Source: Pomphorhynchus laevis
Taxonomy: Eukaryota; Acanthocephala; Palaeacanthocephala; Echinorhynchida; Pomphorhynchidae
DNA length: 64,000 nt
Assembly (NCBI GenBank): GCA_012934845.2
Contig: WNNJ02003786.1
Location: 1-64,000, forward strand
Reading direction: 5' to 3'
The notes beneath the pieces were generated by a model. It ran no database searches. It was given only the letters and a program-made list of their open reading frames with translations, and had not been told where the DNA came from. The translations under genes and the position numbers were made by a program. Below are positions 1 through 9,324 of this stretch, piece after piece. The first letter of the stretch is position 1. Every line of letters begins with the position of its first letter.

Positions 1-371
1 CCAATTTCTTATTAGTTTCATACGAGAAAGAAAGACGTTTTGTGTTTCTTTTTTCACAAACTGTCTATCAAGAAAACGCTCTGTAATATCCAAATTCAAA
101 ATATCAGAGACTGAATAGTGTGTATTTTCATTCGAGATTTTTTCTTCTGATTTTCTTACCATTTTTTTTCCAATTTCTTACCAATTTTTTCAAAGGCAAC
201 ACCAAATATCAAAGGCAACACCAAACTAGCATCCACCAAATAATTATCAGCAAATGTGATAAGATTAATAAGATACCAATAAAAGAATAAAATTATAATT
301 AAAAATATTAAAATAATACCGTTTCTTGCATATTTAAGCATTATAACGTGGATAGCAAGAGAATTTAACAA
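1..371 (-). other. Unassigned open stretches at the left edge, minus strand
   Basis: Two overlapping minus-strand reading frames are open here. One (371 to 156, 71 codons) encodes a strongly hydrophobic segment around residues 18-40, probably one membrane span, followed by a basic tail. The other starts with an ATG at 162 and stays open for 54 codons to the window edge; its product is hydrophilic and charged. A good splice-donor sequence, GTAAGA, sits where the two meet, so they could belong to one spliced gene running off the left side. I recognise neither product. In AT-rich DNA of this kind such stretches also arise by chance. Confidence 0.2.
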
Positions 372-380
372 AAAAAACTA

Positions 381-700
381 GTGTTGCTGTTTCGGTATTT
401 TGTGTATCACCACTAACAGCTATTTCTCACTGTTGGATTCATAGGAGGCCCGCCATACACTTATCACAAACATGTCTATCAGATGAATGTTTATACACCT
501 GGAATCTTGGAATATTCAGGTGTATTGACATACATCTGAAGGACATGTTTGTGTTGGCTCTCTGGCGGTCCTTCTCTGCATCCAGAAGTAAGAGTTCTGG
601 AAGGGGAGCTCCCCCTATTCCTGAAACTACAAACTTGGTCATTGCTGATGAGACACAAAATGTCGAAACAGTAACGGCAGGTTGTTTGTTTTTTAAATTA
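381..700. repeat. Inverted-repeat non-autonomous element (family also at 51051 and 11980)
   Basis: The left end begins GTGTTGCTGTTTCG near 381. The right end, read on the other strand from about 690, begins ACTGTTTCGACATTTTGTG, so about 30 bases at each end are inverted copies. The interior contains a palindrome around an 'aatattc' centre near 520 and a CTGGATGCAGAG-type block near 580 that recurs at the ends of the large inverted repeat (6373 and 11980). The segment 599-640 nearly duplicates the start of the LINE ORF1 at 896-936, so this element and the LINE have exchanged or shared sequence. No product is encoded. Confidence 0.5.
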
Positions 701-865
701 TTCTTGCTCTCCACGTCATAACAAATTATAATACAAATTGTAATGATTTAGTATGTATTTGATAATGCATATAACAGATGTATTTTATTTTGCATAAGTG
801 AATACGACAATTTGTAATCAACGATAACGATTCAGCAAAATATACATATAAGATGAACAAGGTAA

Positions 866-1315
866 GTGGAGTTTCTTTTGTTGGACAAAAAAGGAAGGGA
901 GCTTCCCCCTATTCCTAAAACTACAAACTTGGTCATTATTAAACTACTGGTTCCGATTGAAAGAAAGAACTTATTTAATGTTTTCTTTCGGAATTTCTCA
1001 CTTCAATTCGAAAATAGAATTATATTTAATTCTACCAAATATTACGAGAATGAAATCAAGATCTCGTTTTATACAGAAGATCTGGCAAAGGTATATGTTT
1101 CTTATTTTCAAAATAATTACCTCGACAAAGGTACAATTGACTTCAAACGTATTCAGGCATTGTTGAAGATAAACAATACGTCTACGTTTCTCTCACGTGG
1201 TGAAATAATCTCACTTGAAAAGCTGTTCAACATCTCTAAAATATGCTTTATAAATGATAAAAAAGGTAATCCTATTCCTATAGCCTTCGCTCATGCATCC
1301 TTGGAAGACGCGTAG
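866..1315 (+). pseudogene. LINE ORF1, amino-terminal nucleic-acid-binding part (copy 1)
   Basis: This is 149 codons opening with a segment rich in prolines (ELPPIPKTTNLVIIKL) that matches the minus-strand copy at 18375-18563. The C-terminal half (ISLEKLFNISKICFINDKKG, PIPIAFAHASLEDA) aligns with 17971-18273 (LKRLFRLTNFWYV, FPFPIAFASSSIDNAE). The layout, an RRM-like or gag-like fold ahead of zinc knuckles, is what I-type LINE ORF1 proteins have; they coat the element RNA. The frame stops at 1315 just before the knuckles, which continue in a different frame, so ORF1 is frameshifted. The upstream ATG chosen is only the first in the open frame; the true start is unknown. Confidence 0.65.
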
Positions 1316-1385
1316 CGGCTTTCGCATTCAAAGTTTAACCAATTTTTGAGACAAAATTTGACTTTTACATTACTGGATACCGAGT

Positions 1386-1610
1386 CATTGACTTACCCCC
1401 ACTGCAGCACCTGTCATCAATGGGGGCACTGGGCTGGCAGATGAATGAACCAACAAACTTGTAGAATATGCGATTCCACCGACAATCACGAAAAATGTCT
1501 GCTCAAAGCAAAATGATCCAACTGTAGTGGTGACCACCCAGCGTGGTCTCGCAAATGCAGGGCATTCAAAAAATACCAATCGAGCCACAAAATAAATACC
1601 GGTATGGACT
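1386..1610 (+). pseudogene. LINE ORF1 zinc-knuckle region (copy 1)
   Basis: Read in the frame beginning 'act tac ccc cac', this stretch gives CSTCHQWGHW, then CRICDSTDNHEKC, then NCSGDHPAWSRKC. That is three consecutive CCHC-type knuckles of the kind found at the end of ORF1 in I, R1 and Jockey-type LINEs. Two in-frame stops (after AGR and after LLKAK) interrupt it, and the fourth ligand of the first knuckle is lost (R instead of C). The final SGDHPAWSRKC block is the most diagnostic and is repeated in the minus-strand copy near 17840 (GAHPAWSRKC). Confidence 0.7.
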
Positions 1611-2023
1611 TAACATTTGCTCAAGCATCCACACAGACGATAATTTAAACTAATTCTGACACTAAGTCCAACGACAAAAATATGACATACTACATTGACT
1701 GCAGATTAAAGCAGCAATGTCTCAAGTTGATTAGTGAATCATTGAGAAATCTATTAAACAATTTAAACCTACCCCAACAAAGACTAATAACAATCGGAAA
1801 TCATCAAACAAGAGGACTGGCACATTTCAAACAGTCGCAGCTTTAAAACTAGCTAAGAGAGACCAGAGTAACTGAACTGTAGCCAACCCCGGATCTACTA
1901 TGGGAGATGATATGCCCGGTGAGCAAGTGCCTCACCCTAGTCAGGCTGGGGTGTGTGATCGAAAACCTTCTGACGCCTGGTTCGGACTAGGAGGAGGCAT
2001 TTCACTCCAGCTAAATCAATACA

Positions 2024-2776
2024 ATGCAAAGTAATCAAGAACCATTTTCACTAAATATCCTTCAGTGGAATTCAGGAGGTGCCTCTGCCCTTAACATTTT
2101 ATCTGGTGGAGATGCAGATATTATAATCCTTCAGGAGACGCGGTCTATCCGACTCCCACAAGACATTACTCGATTTATCCTTAAGCACATCTACACCCAC
2201 TATACTCCGTACATAACCCCACCTTACTCCTCTTCTTCTCAAGGTCTTTTAACCCTAGTTAAATGCTCCTTAAGATCTTCCCTCCTGTTAAACTACTCTT
2301 GTTCAGCCCTGTCTTGTTTAGCTATATCACTCTGTAAAAACGGTAAATGCATCAGTATAGCCAATATCTATATTCGGCCAGGAGAGATTCACAAGAACCG
2401 TGACCTCCTGGATAGTATATTAGGTAGCTGTTATGACATGTTACTTGGTGACTCAACGACAAAACTGGTCGTTGGATTAATGCAGCATTTCGCAGAGCCA
2501 GGAATGGCTATCTTATTCACAAACCACCATCCCCCAACCTTTCATTGCTCAACAACAAATTCTCTCCTCGACATAATACTGCTTCATAAGATGTGGTTGT
2601 TGAGACCCATCTGTACTAAGCAGTCGCGCCAACAACAGACCACCTCTCATGACCTAATTCGTTGGCGGATAGAGGAAGATATGTTGCTTAGAAGGAGGTT
2701 TCACTTTGATCCCATCAGAACGGCTTTTTCAGGAAGCTATCCTACTCTTCACCCAGGATTGGTAATGAGAGTTTGA
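2024..2776 (+). pseudogene. LINE ORF2 apurinic-type endonuclease (copy 1)
   Basis: The product starts MQSNQEPFSLNILQWNSGGA and has the endonuclease/exonuclease/phosphatase pattern: LQWNSGGA near the start, IIILQET at about residues 36-42, and SIANIYIRPG at about 115. It corresponds to the minus-strand ORF at 17381-16270. In this copy the GDFN motif expected near residue 145 is altered to GDST with a local frame disturbance, which would remove a catalytic aspartate/asparagine pair. In this family the enzyme nicks target DNA to prime reverse transcription. The following segment 2773-3153 overlaps by one codon, so a frameshift lies between them. Confidence 0.75.
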
Positions 2777-3290
2777 CCGAATTTAATTCCTGCCTATCAT
2801 CGCAAGCTACTGCGTTACTTTCGACTACCTATAAAGGTCGTATTTACAATCCCATTCCAACAAAACTCAAGGTCCTGGCTAAAATGCTTCACCTTACCTA
2901 TATCTCTGTTTCTGCCAAACAGGCACTCTCGAATGAATACTGGAGCTCTAGATATAGGTTCCAGCTAAGCAGGGATAAAGCGAGCCTCGCTCACCTTAAT
3001 CCTTCTCAGTCTTCCTTTTGGAAGATACTTAAGAAAGAGAAGTTTGTCTGCTGCAAGGATAGGGATGTGGTTTGGATCGGGAGCATTGACCTTGACAGAG
3101 TATTGGAAGAGTCACTATCCCTACATAACTATGGAGTCACTCAATCTCTCTAACCAATCACGTCTTGGGGTGGCTTCAGGAGTAGGGACTTATCTGTTAC
3201 AGATATCCTAAACTCTTGGAGTGCACTTCCGGGCACATCTTCTAACGAAATAATCTTTCAAGAAGTTTTAACGAGACAATTTTACACAAA
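2773..3290 (+). pseudogene. LINE ORF2 linker between endonuclease and RT (copy 1)
   Basis: This is 126 codons (TEFNSCLSSQA, TTYKGRIYNPIPTKLK, LSNEYWSSRYRFQLSRDKAS) matching the minus-strand copy almost block for block (FNSYLSSQALTTYKGRIYSP, LSKEYWSTRYSFQLGKDKAS). After the stop at 3153 the similarity continues in another frame (SRDLSVTDILNSWSALPGT) to about 3290 and then ends. The RT domain never follows, so the copy is 3'-truncated or was interrupted here. Confidence 0.65.
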
Positions 3291-3299
3291 TTTTTAAAT

Positions 3300-3940
3300 A
3301 TTATTAACTCTTTTTATAAGGCCCATTTGCGGGAACCTTGGTTTGTATTATTGAAAAAATTATTATATATAAAAAATATTATTTTGTCCTATTATTTATA
3401 AATATAAATAGCATATTAGTCACAGAATAGAATTAAATACAAAACTATAACTAATTATGAAATATTGTCATTACTTATATCAAAAAAGATAAATCAAACC
3501 AAAATAAAATAAAGAACGTACTGAAACATTTTGGATTTATTCCGTTTGAGCAATATCCGCAATGAATTAGCTCATCGAATGTAAACGCTATTGATATTGG
3601 TTTTGCTGTTGCTAAGTTGTTAGTACTGCAATTCATTAAGTTTATATACAGAGCTCTATATCTACAATGATCGATATTACGAATGTAAAGAAAATAACTG
3701 GTAAACAAATTAAAAAAATATAAAAATTATCTTATTTTTTTAATACGTATTGATGTTTTGCTAAAAATGTTAAATCCTGACATTTTATGACAATTTTTTC
3801 GATATCATCAATAATAATGATAATATTGATAATATTAATAATGATATCATCAGTAATAATATCACCATAACATTTAGAAAACAAAATACTCGAATTTTAT
3901 TCGAGTAAAATCTTAAAGCTTTAAAAAAAACTATCTATCC
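3300..3940. other. AT-rich gap with low-complexity repeats
   Basis: There is no convincing gene. Around 3800-3870 the sequence is a degenerate AATAATATTGAT microsatellite. A minus-strand 77-codon frame (3708-3475) contains FDELIHCGYCSNGINPKC, which faintly resembles the ORF1 zinc-knuckle approach of the I-like LINE (STDELTYPHCNTC). It may be an old fragment of that region, but the match is too short to rely on. Confidence 0.4.
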
Positions 3941-3948
3941 ACCCATAG

Positions 3949-4446
3949 TTGCCACTAGGGGTGGCAACCCCAAACGCAGTGGAAAGGATAGTTCACAACG
4001 TCCGACGAATCCACGAACATCACGCCAACGACAACAACTGGGCCTGGGCAAATATCGATCTTTCAAACGCCTCTAACTCATTGTCCAGAGCGCACTTACG
4101 AGCGGCGGTCCGAGAGAACGTCCCGGAGCTCTTGCCATGGTTTGACTTTTCATACAAGTGCAAGGCACCCCTTCGTTTCGGCCCGCAGGACCCTCTCAAT
4201 TCATGTGAAGGAGTCCAGCAGGGTGACCCGTTGGGCCCGTTCCTCTTCTCGTTGGCCATTAAGAAAACGATTGAACACGTTTCTCATATCCCTGGAATAA
4301 ACCTCAACATGTGGTACCTGGACGATGGACATAGTCAGCGGGACGCCTTCGGCAATTGCATCCGCACTCGACTGGCTAGACACGAGTTTCAAGGCGATTG
4401 GATTGATGCAAAACTGGCGAAAGACAGAGGTCATCAGCACGCCTGA
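3949..4446 (+). pseudogene. Reverse transcriptase fingers/palm (WYLDDG type)
   Basis: The product shows the RT motifs in order: an entry helix PNAVERIVHNVRRIHEHH; motif A as WANIDLSNASNSLSR near residue 35; motif B as EGVQQGDPLGPFLFSLAI near residue 85; and motif C as WYLDDG near residue 123. After the catalytic DD the correct protein continues in the frame of 4325-4765 (IVSGTPSAIASALDWLDTSF), so a frameshift falls immediately after the active site. The IDLSNA form of motif A and the leucine in YLDD distinguish this element from the CR1/L2 and I-type LINEs elsewhere in the window. It would have copied element RNA at a nicked target. Confidence 0.75.
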
Positions 4447-5135
4447 AGCCATAAGCTCTTGCTTGCCCCTACTATCCGAGGTGGTTTCGGAGAACACCTC
4501 TGGAAACATGCTCTTGTTAGGGATACCCATCGGTGACGAGTCCTTCATAGAAACCCACCTAACAAACGAAATTCTGCCACTGCTAATCCAGACAATCGAT
4601 GCAGTAGCCATTCTGCCAGACCCTCAAGTCGGATACCTCCTATTCAAACACTGCGCTTCCTCGTCCAGGATAAATCACCTTCTCCGTTCAGTTGATCCAA
4701 GGATTACAAAAACGTTTTGTCAGTCATTCGACAGACAAATCTCTAGCGCTTTTCAGAAAATATGAGCGTGTCAACTACACAAAGCAGCGAAATCACAGAT
4801 AACACTCCCGATCCGTCTGGGTGGAGTTGGCCTTAGATGCAATGCCGCGCATGTTCCAGAGCGCATTTATACATAGCGTGATGCAGGTCGGAGAAGAATA
4901 CAGTCTGGATCCTACACTTTTTCCTGGCTATTCAGAGGCATTAGCCACCCTTAGAACCACAGTGGGATCTCACTTCATACCGTCTACGGAGGGCGGTCAA
5001 TCATCAACCATCACGCCTAATTGAAAATCTCGCCTCAACACAGCTGATACAATCATCTAGCGAAATGGATCGTGCCCGACTACATGCAGTGTCGTGTCCA
5101 AAAGCTGGGGCTTGGCTTAGTGCTGTACCAAATGC
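4325..5135 (+). pseudogene. Reverse transcriptase thumb and connection (WYLDDG type)
   Basis: Two frames carry this part. 4325-4765 gives IVSGTPSAIASALDWL, then QNWRKTEVISTPEA, LLLGIPIGDESFIETHL and QVGYLLFKHCASSSRINHLL, the usual post-catalytic helices and thumb. 4821-5024 gives ALDAMPRMFQSAFIHSVMQV. Downstream, in a third frame near 5065-5135, DRARLHAVSCPKAGAWLSAVP is the conserved tract that precedes the zinc region in this group. Every junction is a frameshift or stop. Confidence 0.6.
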
Positions 5136-5185
5136 GGCATCTGGAACGGAATTAACAACCCCCACAGTTTTGTATTCTAGTCCGT

Positions 5186-5760
5186 ATGTGGCTTGGGATT
5201 CCTTTATACGAAAAGGATTATAGGTGCGGCCGCTGCATGCGCATAGCTGATAAGGAAGGCATGCACTCGCTAACATGCCAATACGGGGGTTACCAAGGAC
5301 TGCGGCATAATGCTATTCGTGACGTGGTATTCGCAGCCGCACAATCAGCCCAGATGGATGTAGCTCTGGAAGTGTGAGGTATTATCCCGGACCTAAGTGA
5401 ACGGCCGGCAGACATCCTTTTTTATGGGAACCTTCCCCATGCAATCGACTTTGCGGTCACCCACCCCCAACAGACGGCATACCGTCGCTCAGCTGCTAAC
5501 GCACAGCTCGCCGCCGCTACATCGTACGCGGCTAATGTTAAAGACCGAAAGTACAAGAGCAGGGTCGAAGCAGCGTGGTATATATGGTCAGCCGCTGTAG
5601 TGGATTCATTTGGGGGATAGAATGAAGATGGAAACAGGGTCATCAAACGGGTTGCAAAACACATGAGCCGGACAAGCGCAGTCAGATACGCCGTGTCGAT
5701 CACGCATTTATACCAGTGCATCTCAATTGCAATAATGAGAGGCAACGCCAAAGCAATGTT
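5186..5760 (+). pseudogene. C-terminal zinc region and restriction-like endonuclease
   Basis: 5186-5377 encodes CGRCMRIADKEGMHSLTC followed by RHNAIRDVVFAAAQSA: two cysteines, a histidine and a further cysteine ahead of an RHN-IRD helix. A second frame (about 5378-5620) continues with IIPDLSERPADILFYG and HAIDFAVTHPQQTAYRRS, the acidic residues and spacing expected of the PD-(D/E)XK-like nuclease in R2-type elements. 5663-5760 adds the C-terminal tail SAVRYAVSITHLYQCISIAI. In relatives this nuclease nicks the insertion site. Identification is by pattern only. Confidence 0.6.
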
Positions 5761-5900
5761 AGCGTCACTTGACCAGATTCCAATATTGACATTTGATGGT
5801 GGACACCAGGAAACATGCGAACCCGGGAAACGCCTCTTCGAGCCAGACTTTTGTGCTTCGAGCAAAACTCTTGATGTGATGGGACAACCGGTTTGCAAAG

Positions 5901-6255
5901 ACAACAACAAGAACCATGGCATTTTAGGTATCGACATTTGGCATGTGAAATCTGGAGCGATTTATGATAACTTTCTGATAACGGATGATGCTAACCACGC
6001 AGAAAGCCAAGCTAAATTGATCGTAGCTAAGATGGAATTGGAAAAGAGTCGAAAACAGTCAATTGACGACAAAGAAAGAGAAGAAATAAATAAAAAACAT
6101 TCTAAAGATGACGCTTCTGATATTAACGATCATCTAAATTTTTAGAAAAGACTGAATATGATGAAGACGAAGAAGCTTACGATTTCGATATTGATAAATC
6201 GTCAATTGAGGATAAATTGAAAGATGACAATTCAATTTATCACGAAGAGTTATAA
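5901..6255 (+). pseudogene. Calreticulin C-terminal exon (gene end or pseudogene)
   Basis: The frame starting near 5901 reads GILGIDIWHVKSG, AIYDNFLITDDANHAE, then an increasingly charged tail (LEKSRKQSIDDKEREEINKK). This matches the end of the calreticulin P domain and the acidic C domain (vertebrate: GVLGLDLWQVKSGTIFDN). Calreticulin is an ER lumenal calcium-binding lectin chaperone. The frame stops at 6143, but a shift of one base continues EKTEYDEDEEAYDFDIDK and ends DNSIYHEEL at 6255. HEEL is an ER-retrieval signal of the KDEL/HDEL kind. Upstream coding merges in frame with the retroelement tail; a possible acceptor (gtttgcaaag) precedes 5901. No other calreticulin exon is in the window. 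The frameshift favours a pseudogene, though a sequencing error cannot be ruled out. Confidence 0.72.
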
Positions 6256-6372
6256 AATACAGTCTTGCTAAAATTATTTTAAAAGTTGTTTTGATATTTG
6301 GAATTGTGCATTTACAAAAAAATCATATAACTTGTTTATAGGACCACAAATATATTATAGGATTCACATCAC

Positions 6373-7108
6373 CTGCTGGATGCAGAGGAGGACTGGCAGA
6401 CGGCACAAGTATGTCAGAACATCTTTAGAGCCTGGGTTTTAAGTATCAGAACAACTTATGGTAACTGCGCATCAATTGACACAACAATACTACTGTTGTG
6501 TTACTATATGTGTTACTATTATCATATGACTATTTTTACTATCATATTTATATTTTCATACGTGTTACTGTTAATGGAATGGTCCCACTCTCTTTATAAA
6601 TTCATTAATGCATTTTGAGATATAAAATTATACAATTCAATTATCTTTGATAATGGTGTGCTCACGTGCCAACGAAATATTGGACCAAAATTGTTTAATA
6701 AATAATAATGTATCTTCTCCTTATTTACAATCTAATGAGTATCGTATCGAAGATGCTCATTGTCCTAAAAATTGTATAAAAAACATGGACAATCCAAATT
6801 TTATTTTCAGCCTATTCAAAAAAGGGATTAATCAAATTTTCGAACACAACTTTGTTCATCACCAGGAATTGTTTCAGTAGCTGTTACACTTTGTGCATTT
6901 TTATACCATCTCAGGAAATAAGAGCTACACATCGGTTAGTTCAAATAACAAAATAATAATCCACTGAGCAAAACAAGTATGTATTACAATCAAAAGTATA
7001 TATAGATATATAAAACTTACAAAACAAAAACAGATCGACATGGTTCTTTCAAAAGAGCCACCGTGCCATGTCGAATTCTTTTGCAGAGATCCGACACGGA
7101 AAGTTAAC
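6373..7108 (+). repeat. Left arm of a large inverted repeat
   Basis: About 735 bases, from CTGCTGGATGCAGAGG to CACGGAAAGTTAAC, recur almost unchanged in reverse orientation at 11242-11980. The arm has a small open frame (6647-6880, product MIMVCSRANEILDQNC...), present also in the other arm; no family is recognised. The outer end carries the GGATGCAGAGGAGGACTGGCAG block shared with the element at 381-700. A related but more diverged copy of the middle of the arm lies at 12710-12940. Confidence 0.8.
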
Positions 7109-7177
7109 CTTTTAATAATTTTAAGTTTAAAAAATTTTAAATAACAAAATAATATGCTGAGTATAAAATAATATTTA

Positions 7178-7450
7178 AATTTGAAGAAAGCTGGCAAAAC
7201 CCATCGCAAAATTTATGTAATTGAATATTTCGATGCCTAGCTGGCATCATCTTCGGCAATTGTAATTAGCTTGAACAATTGTTCAAGCTAATTATTTTCT
7301 TTTTAACATTGTCAAAGTTTTTAACTTTGACAAAATAAAATTGTCTTGATTATAACAAATTCTCACAATTGCTGAAGATGATGCTAGGTAGGTATCGAAA
7401 TATTCAATTTAATAAATTTTACGATGGGTTTTGCCAGCTTTCTTCAAATT
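7178..7450. repeat. Foldback element with about 88-bp inverted ends
   Basis: It begins AATTTGAAGAAAGCTGGC and ends with the reverse complement GCCAGCTTTCTTCAAATT; pairing runs inward for about 88 bases on each side to around 7263 and 7362. The central loop is AT-rich and has its own short hairpin (AGCTTGAACAATTGTTCAAGCT). Each arm contains a CTGAAGA/CCGAAGA...CGAAA block that resembles a hammerhead ribozyme core (see findings). It encodes nothing. It lies inside the loop of the larger inverted repeat, next to the left arm. Confidence 0.75.
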
Positions 7451-7752
7451 TAAATGTTATCACACCGTCGCATTCCTCATTCAAATTCAATTTAAGAAAT
7501 AACGTTGTTTTTATTAAAAAAAACTCAATTTAGGAATATTATAATATATTTAAATTATTATATTATAATACTGAAAAACGTTGATTATGACTTAATTTAA
7601 AACACAGTTGTAATTTAAAAATATATAATTTAAATATATAATTAAAAACGTATTAATTTAAGATTAGATATAAGTAATATTGAAGATTGCTCGAAACCAG
7701 ATATATTTAACTTATTCAATAAAAGAGTATGTATTACAATCAAAAAGTATAA

Positions 7753-8093
7753 AAATATAGCAAAAACAGCAAATATAAAAAGCAATATAATGAACGAATA
7801 GTGAAAGTTGAGCATGCATCCTTTCATTCGAATATATTATCGATTACAGGAGGGAGAGGTCCGAAAACGAACGCAGTACTGAAGCAAATATCAAGACAGA
7901 TATCCACTCGCTGTCATTCTTCATATTAAGATTGTATACGAAACCCACGATCAAGGATCTCAACATTAATAGCAAAGGCTGTTTTAATGTCAATAAGGAT
8001 GACACCTTACGCATGTTGAAAGCAGATATGTAACAACCAAAATCACACAAAATCATATATAGCGTTTTATATCTAATAACGATAACAATATAA
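7753..8093 (+). repeat. Left arm of an inner inverted repeat
   Basis: This stretch of about 340 bases is matched in reverse orientation by 8645-8985. Shared blocks include ATGAACGAATAGTGAAAG, GTTGAGCATG and ATCACACAAAATCATATAT. Identity looks like roughly 80%, clearly lower than that of the outer arms. Neither arm encodes a protein I recognise. The loop between them (8094-8644) is AT-rich with a small hairpin at 8435-8455. Confidence 0.65.
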
Positions 8094-8644
8094 CGGCTCA
8101 TTTACGGGTAACCCGTAAATTGTAACTTTCGGATATTAAAAATAAATTTTGCAGCAAAACAAAAATAATTAGTAATTCACAATAAATATATTGCAATCAA
8201 AATAAAACATATAATACAAATTAAACAATTAAGCATGGCACAATTGAAATTTCGAAGAAAATAAAATCAACTACAAACAAACAAATTTAAATTAGATTCA
8301 AAATTAGACATAATAAAAGCAAAAATAGAAAGAAGACAGTCACAGCAAAACATATATTAATGTAACCATAAATCATCACCTCCATTGCTGCCCTCTAAAA
8401 ATTCCTGTCTACCTAATCAACAGTGAATCCGATGCAAGCCTAGTTTTTAGGCTTGAGCTGATTGAACTCAATATTGAGTTGGTTGAACAAACTCAATATT
8501 TGCAGAGTCAATATTCATTCAGTAGCCAGCCTACCAAACATGTTGTGCAACGGATCATTTAACTATTCCTGGGTGTGCACAGATGCGTGCGTGTTCAAGA
8601 AACCTCTCTCGTAGGTGATGACTAGTCTGTTTAGCATATAATTT

Positions 8645-8985
8645 CTTATATTGTTACCATTATTAGACTTAATACGTCATATATGATTTTGTGTGATCAT
8701 TTGTTGTTGCATATATGCTTCCCGACATGCGTAAGGTTTTATCTGTATTGACATTGAAATAGCCTTTGCTATTAATGTTAATATCCTTGATCTTACTGTT
8801 CATATACAATCTTTGTACGAAGAATGACCGCAAGTGGAAATCTGTCTTCTTATTTGCTTCAGTACTGCTTTCGTTGTTGGACTTATCCCTCCTGTGGTCG
8901 ATAATATAAGTAGATGAAAGGATACATGCTCAACTTTCACTATTCGTTCATTATATTTTGCATTTTTGCGGTTTTCGTGATATTT
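8645..8985 (-). repeat. Right arm of the inner inverted repeat
   Basis: Reverse-orientation partner of 7753-8093. The arms are matched along their length with several small gaps, so the repeat is older than the outer pair. It directly abuts the minus-strand retroelement fragment that follows. Confidence 0.65.
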
Positions 8986-9141
8986 GAAGGGGTCTGATAT
9001 TCGAGATAGAAAGTACGACGGAGCCAAAGAATTAAAAATGCATATATCCATAACGGATTGGTCCGTAGCATTCCCAAAAAGGATCGTTGCAATAAATATC
9101 TGCCTTTCATCTTTATCTAGCTATGTTGTACTGTTATCAAA

Positions 9142-9324
9142 TTAAACAGCTTGAGGTACTGGATAAAGTTGGAGCTCTTTTATTACGAACTTCCAAAATG
9201 TGCTTAAACATTTAGACATTTCATCGATTACAATATTGTGACTGGAAAAATTAAATCCACCAGTAGGGCATGACAGGGCATGCGTGATATCAAATCCGGG
9301 ACCGCAAGGGCACTCATTTGCCAA
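9142..9324 (-). pseudogene. Zinc-cluster C-terminal piece of the YADDG retroelement
   Basis: Sixty codons: NECPCGPGFDITHALSCPTG followed by FSSHNIVIDEM. The C-X-C...H-X3-C cluster and the degraded RHN-IRD helix (SHNIVID) are the hallmark of the region after the RT thumb in this group. The piece is open, but it is one fragment of a broken element. Confidence 0.65.

Larger units (their letters stand above)
860..3290 (+). mobile_element. I/R1-like LINE, copy 1, 3'-truncated
   Basis: A non-LTR retrotransposon of the I/Jockey superfamily, recognised by gag-like ORF1 zinc knuckles followed by an apurinic-type endonuclease ORF2. The order is ORF1 (866-1315), knuckles (about 1392-1600), a non-coding linker with several stops (1600-2020), ORF2 endonuclease (2024-2776) and endonuclease-RT linker (2773-3153, then to about 3290). 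No reverse transcriptase is present; the copy ends abruptly in AT-rich DNA. A second copy of the same family lies on the minus strand at 13020-18570 and shares long stretches of protein similarity, which is how the parts were matched. It is non-functional. Confidence 0.75.
3949..5890 (+). mobile_element. Retroelement with WYLDDG reverse transcriptase and restriction-like endonuclease
   Basis: A non-LTR retrotransposon fragment whose parts are spread over several frames: RT fingers and palm (3949-4446), palm/thumb (4325-4765), connection (4821-5135), zinc region (5186-5377) and endonuclease-like C terminus (about 5380-5760). A WYLDDG catalytic box together with a C-terminal cysteine/histidine cluster and an RPADIL...AIDFAVTHP block is known from a widespread group of single-ORF elements with restriction-like endonucleases (R2/R4/CRE-like architecture). 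It is less AT-rich than its surroundings. Frameshifts at the WYLDDG box and later make it inactive. It ends just before, and on the same strand as, the calreticulin exon. Confidence 0.7.

Noticed and set aside
1860-2020. tRNA-like patch (TCAGGCTGGGGTGTGTGATCG, GGTTCGGACTAG) between the LINE ORFs
   Set aside because: No cloverleaf with acceptor, anticodon and T arms can be drawn. It is the inter-ORF linker.
6647-6880. Small open frame MIMVCSRANEILDQNC in both inverted-repeat arms as a possible gene
   Set aside because: It is short, has no known domain, and the second copy has a changed C terminus from an indel. The diverged copies at 12100-12960 do not preserve the frame.
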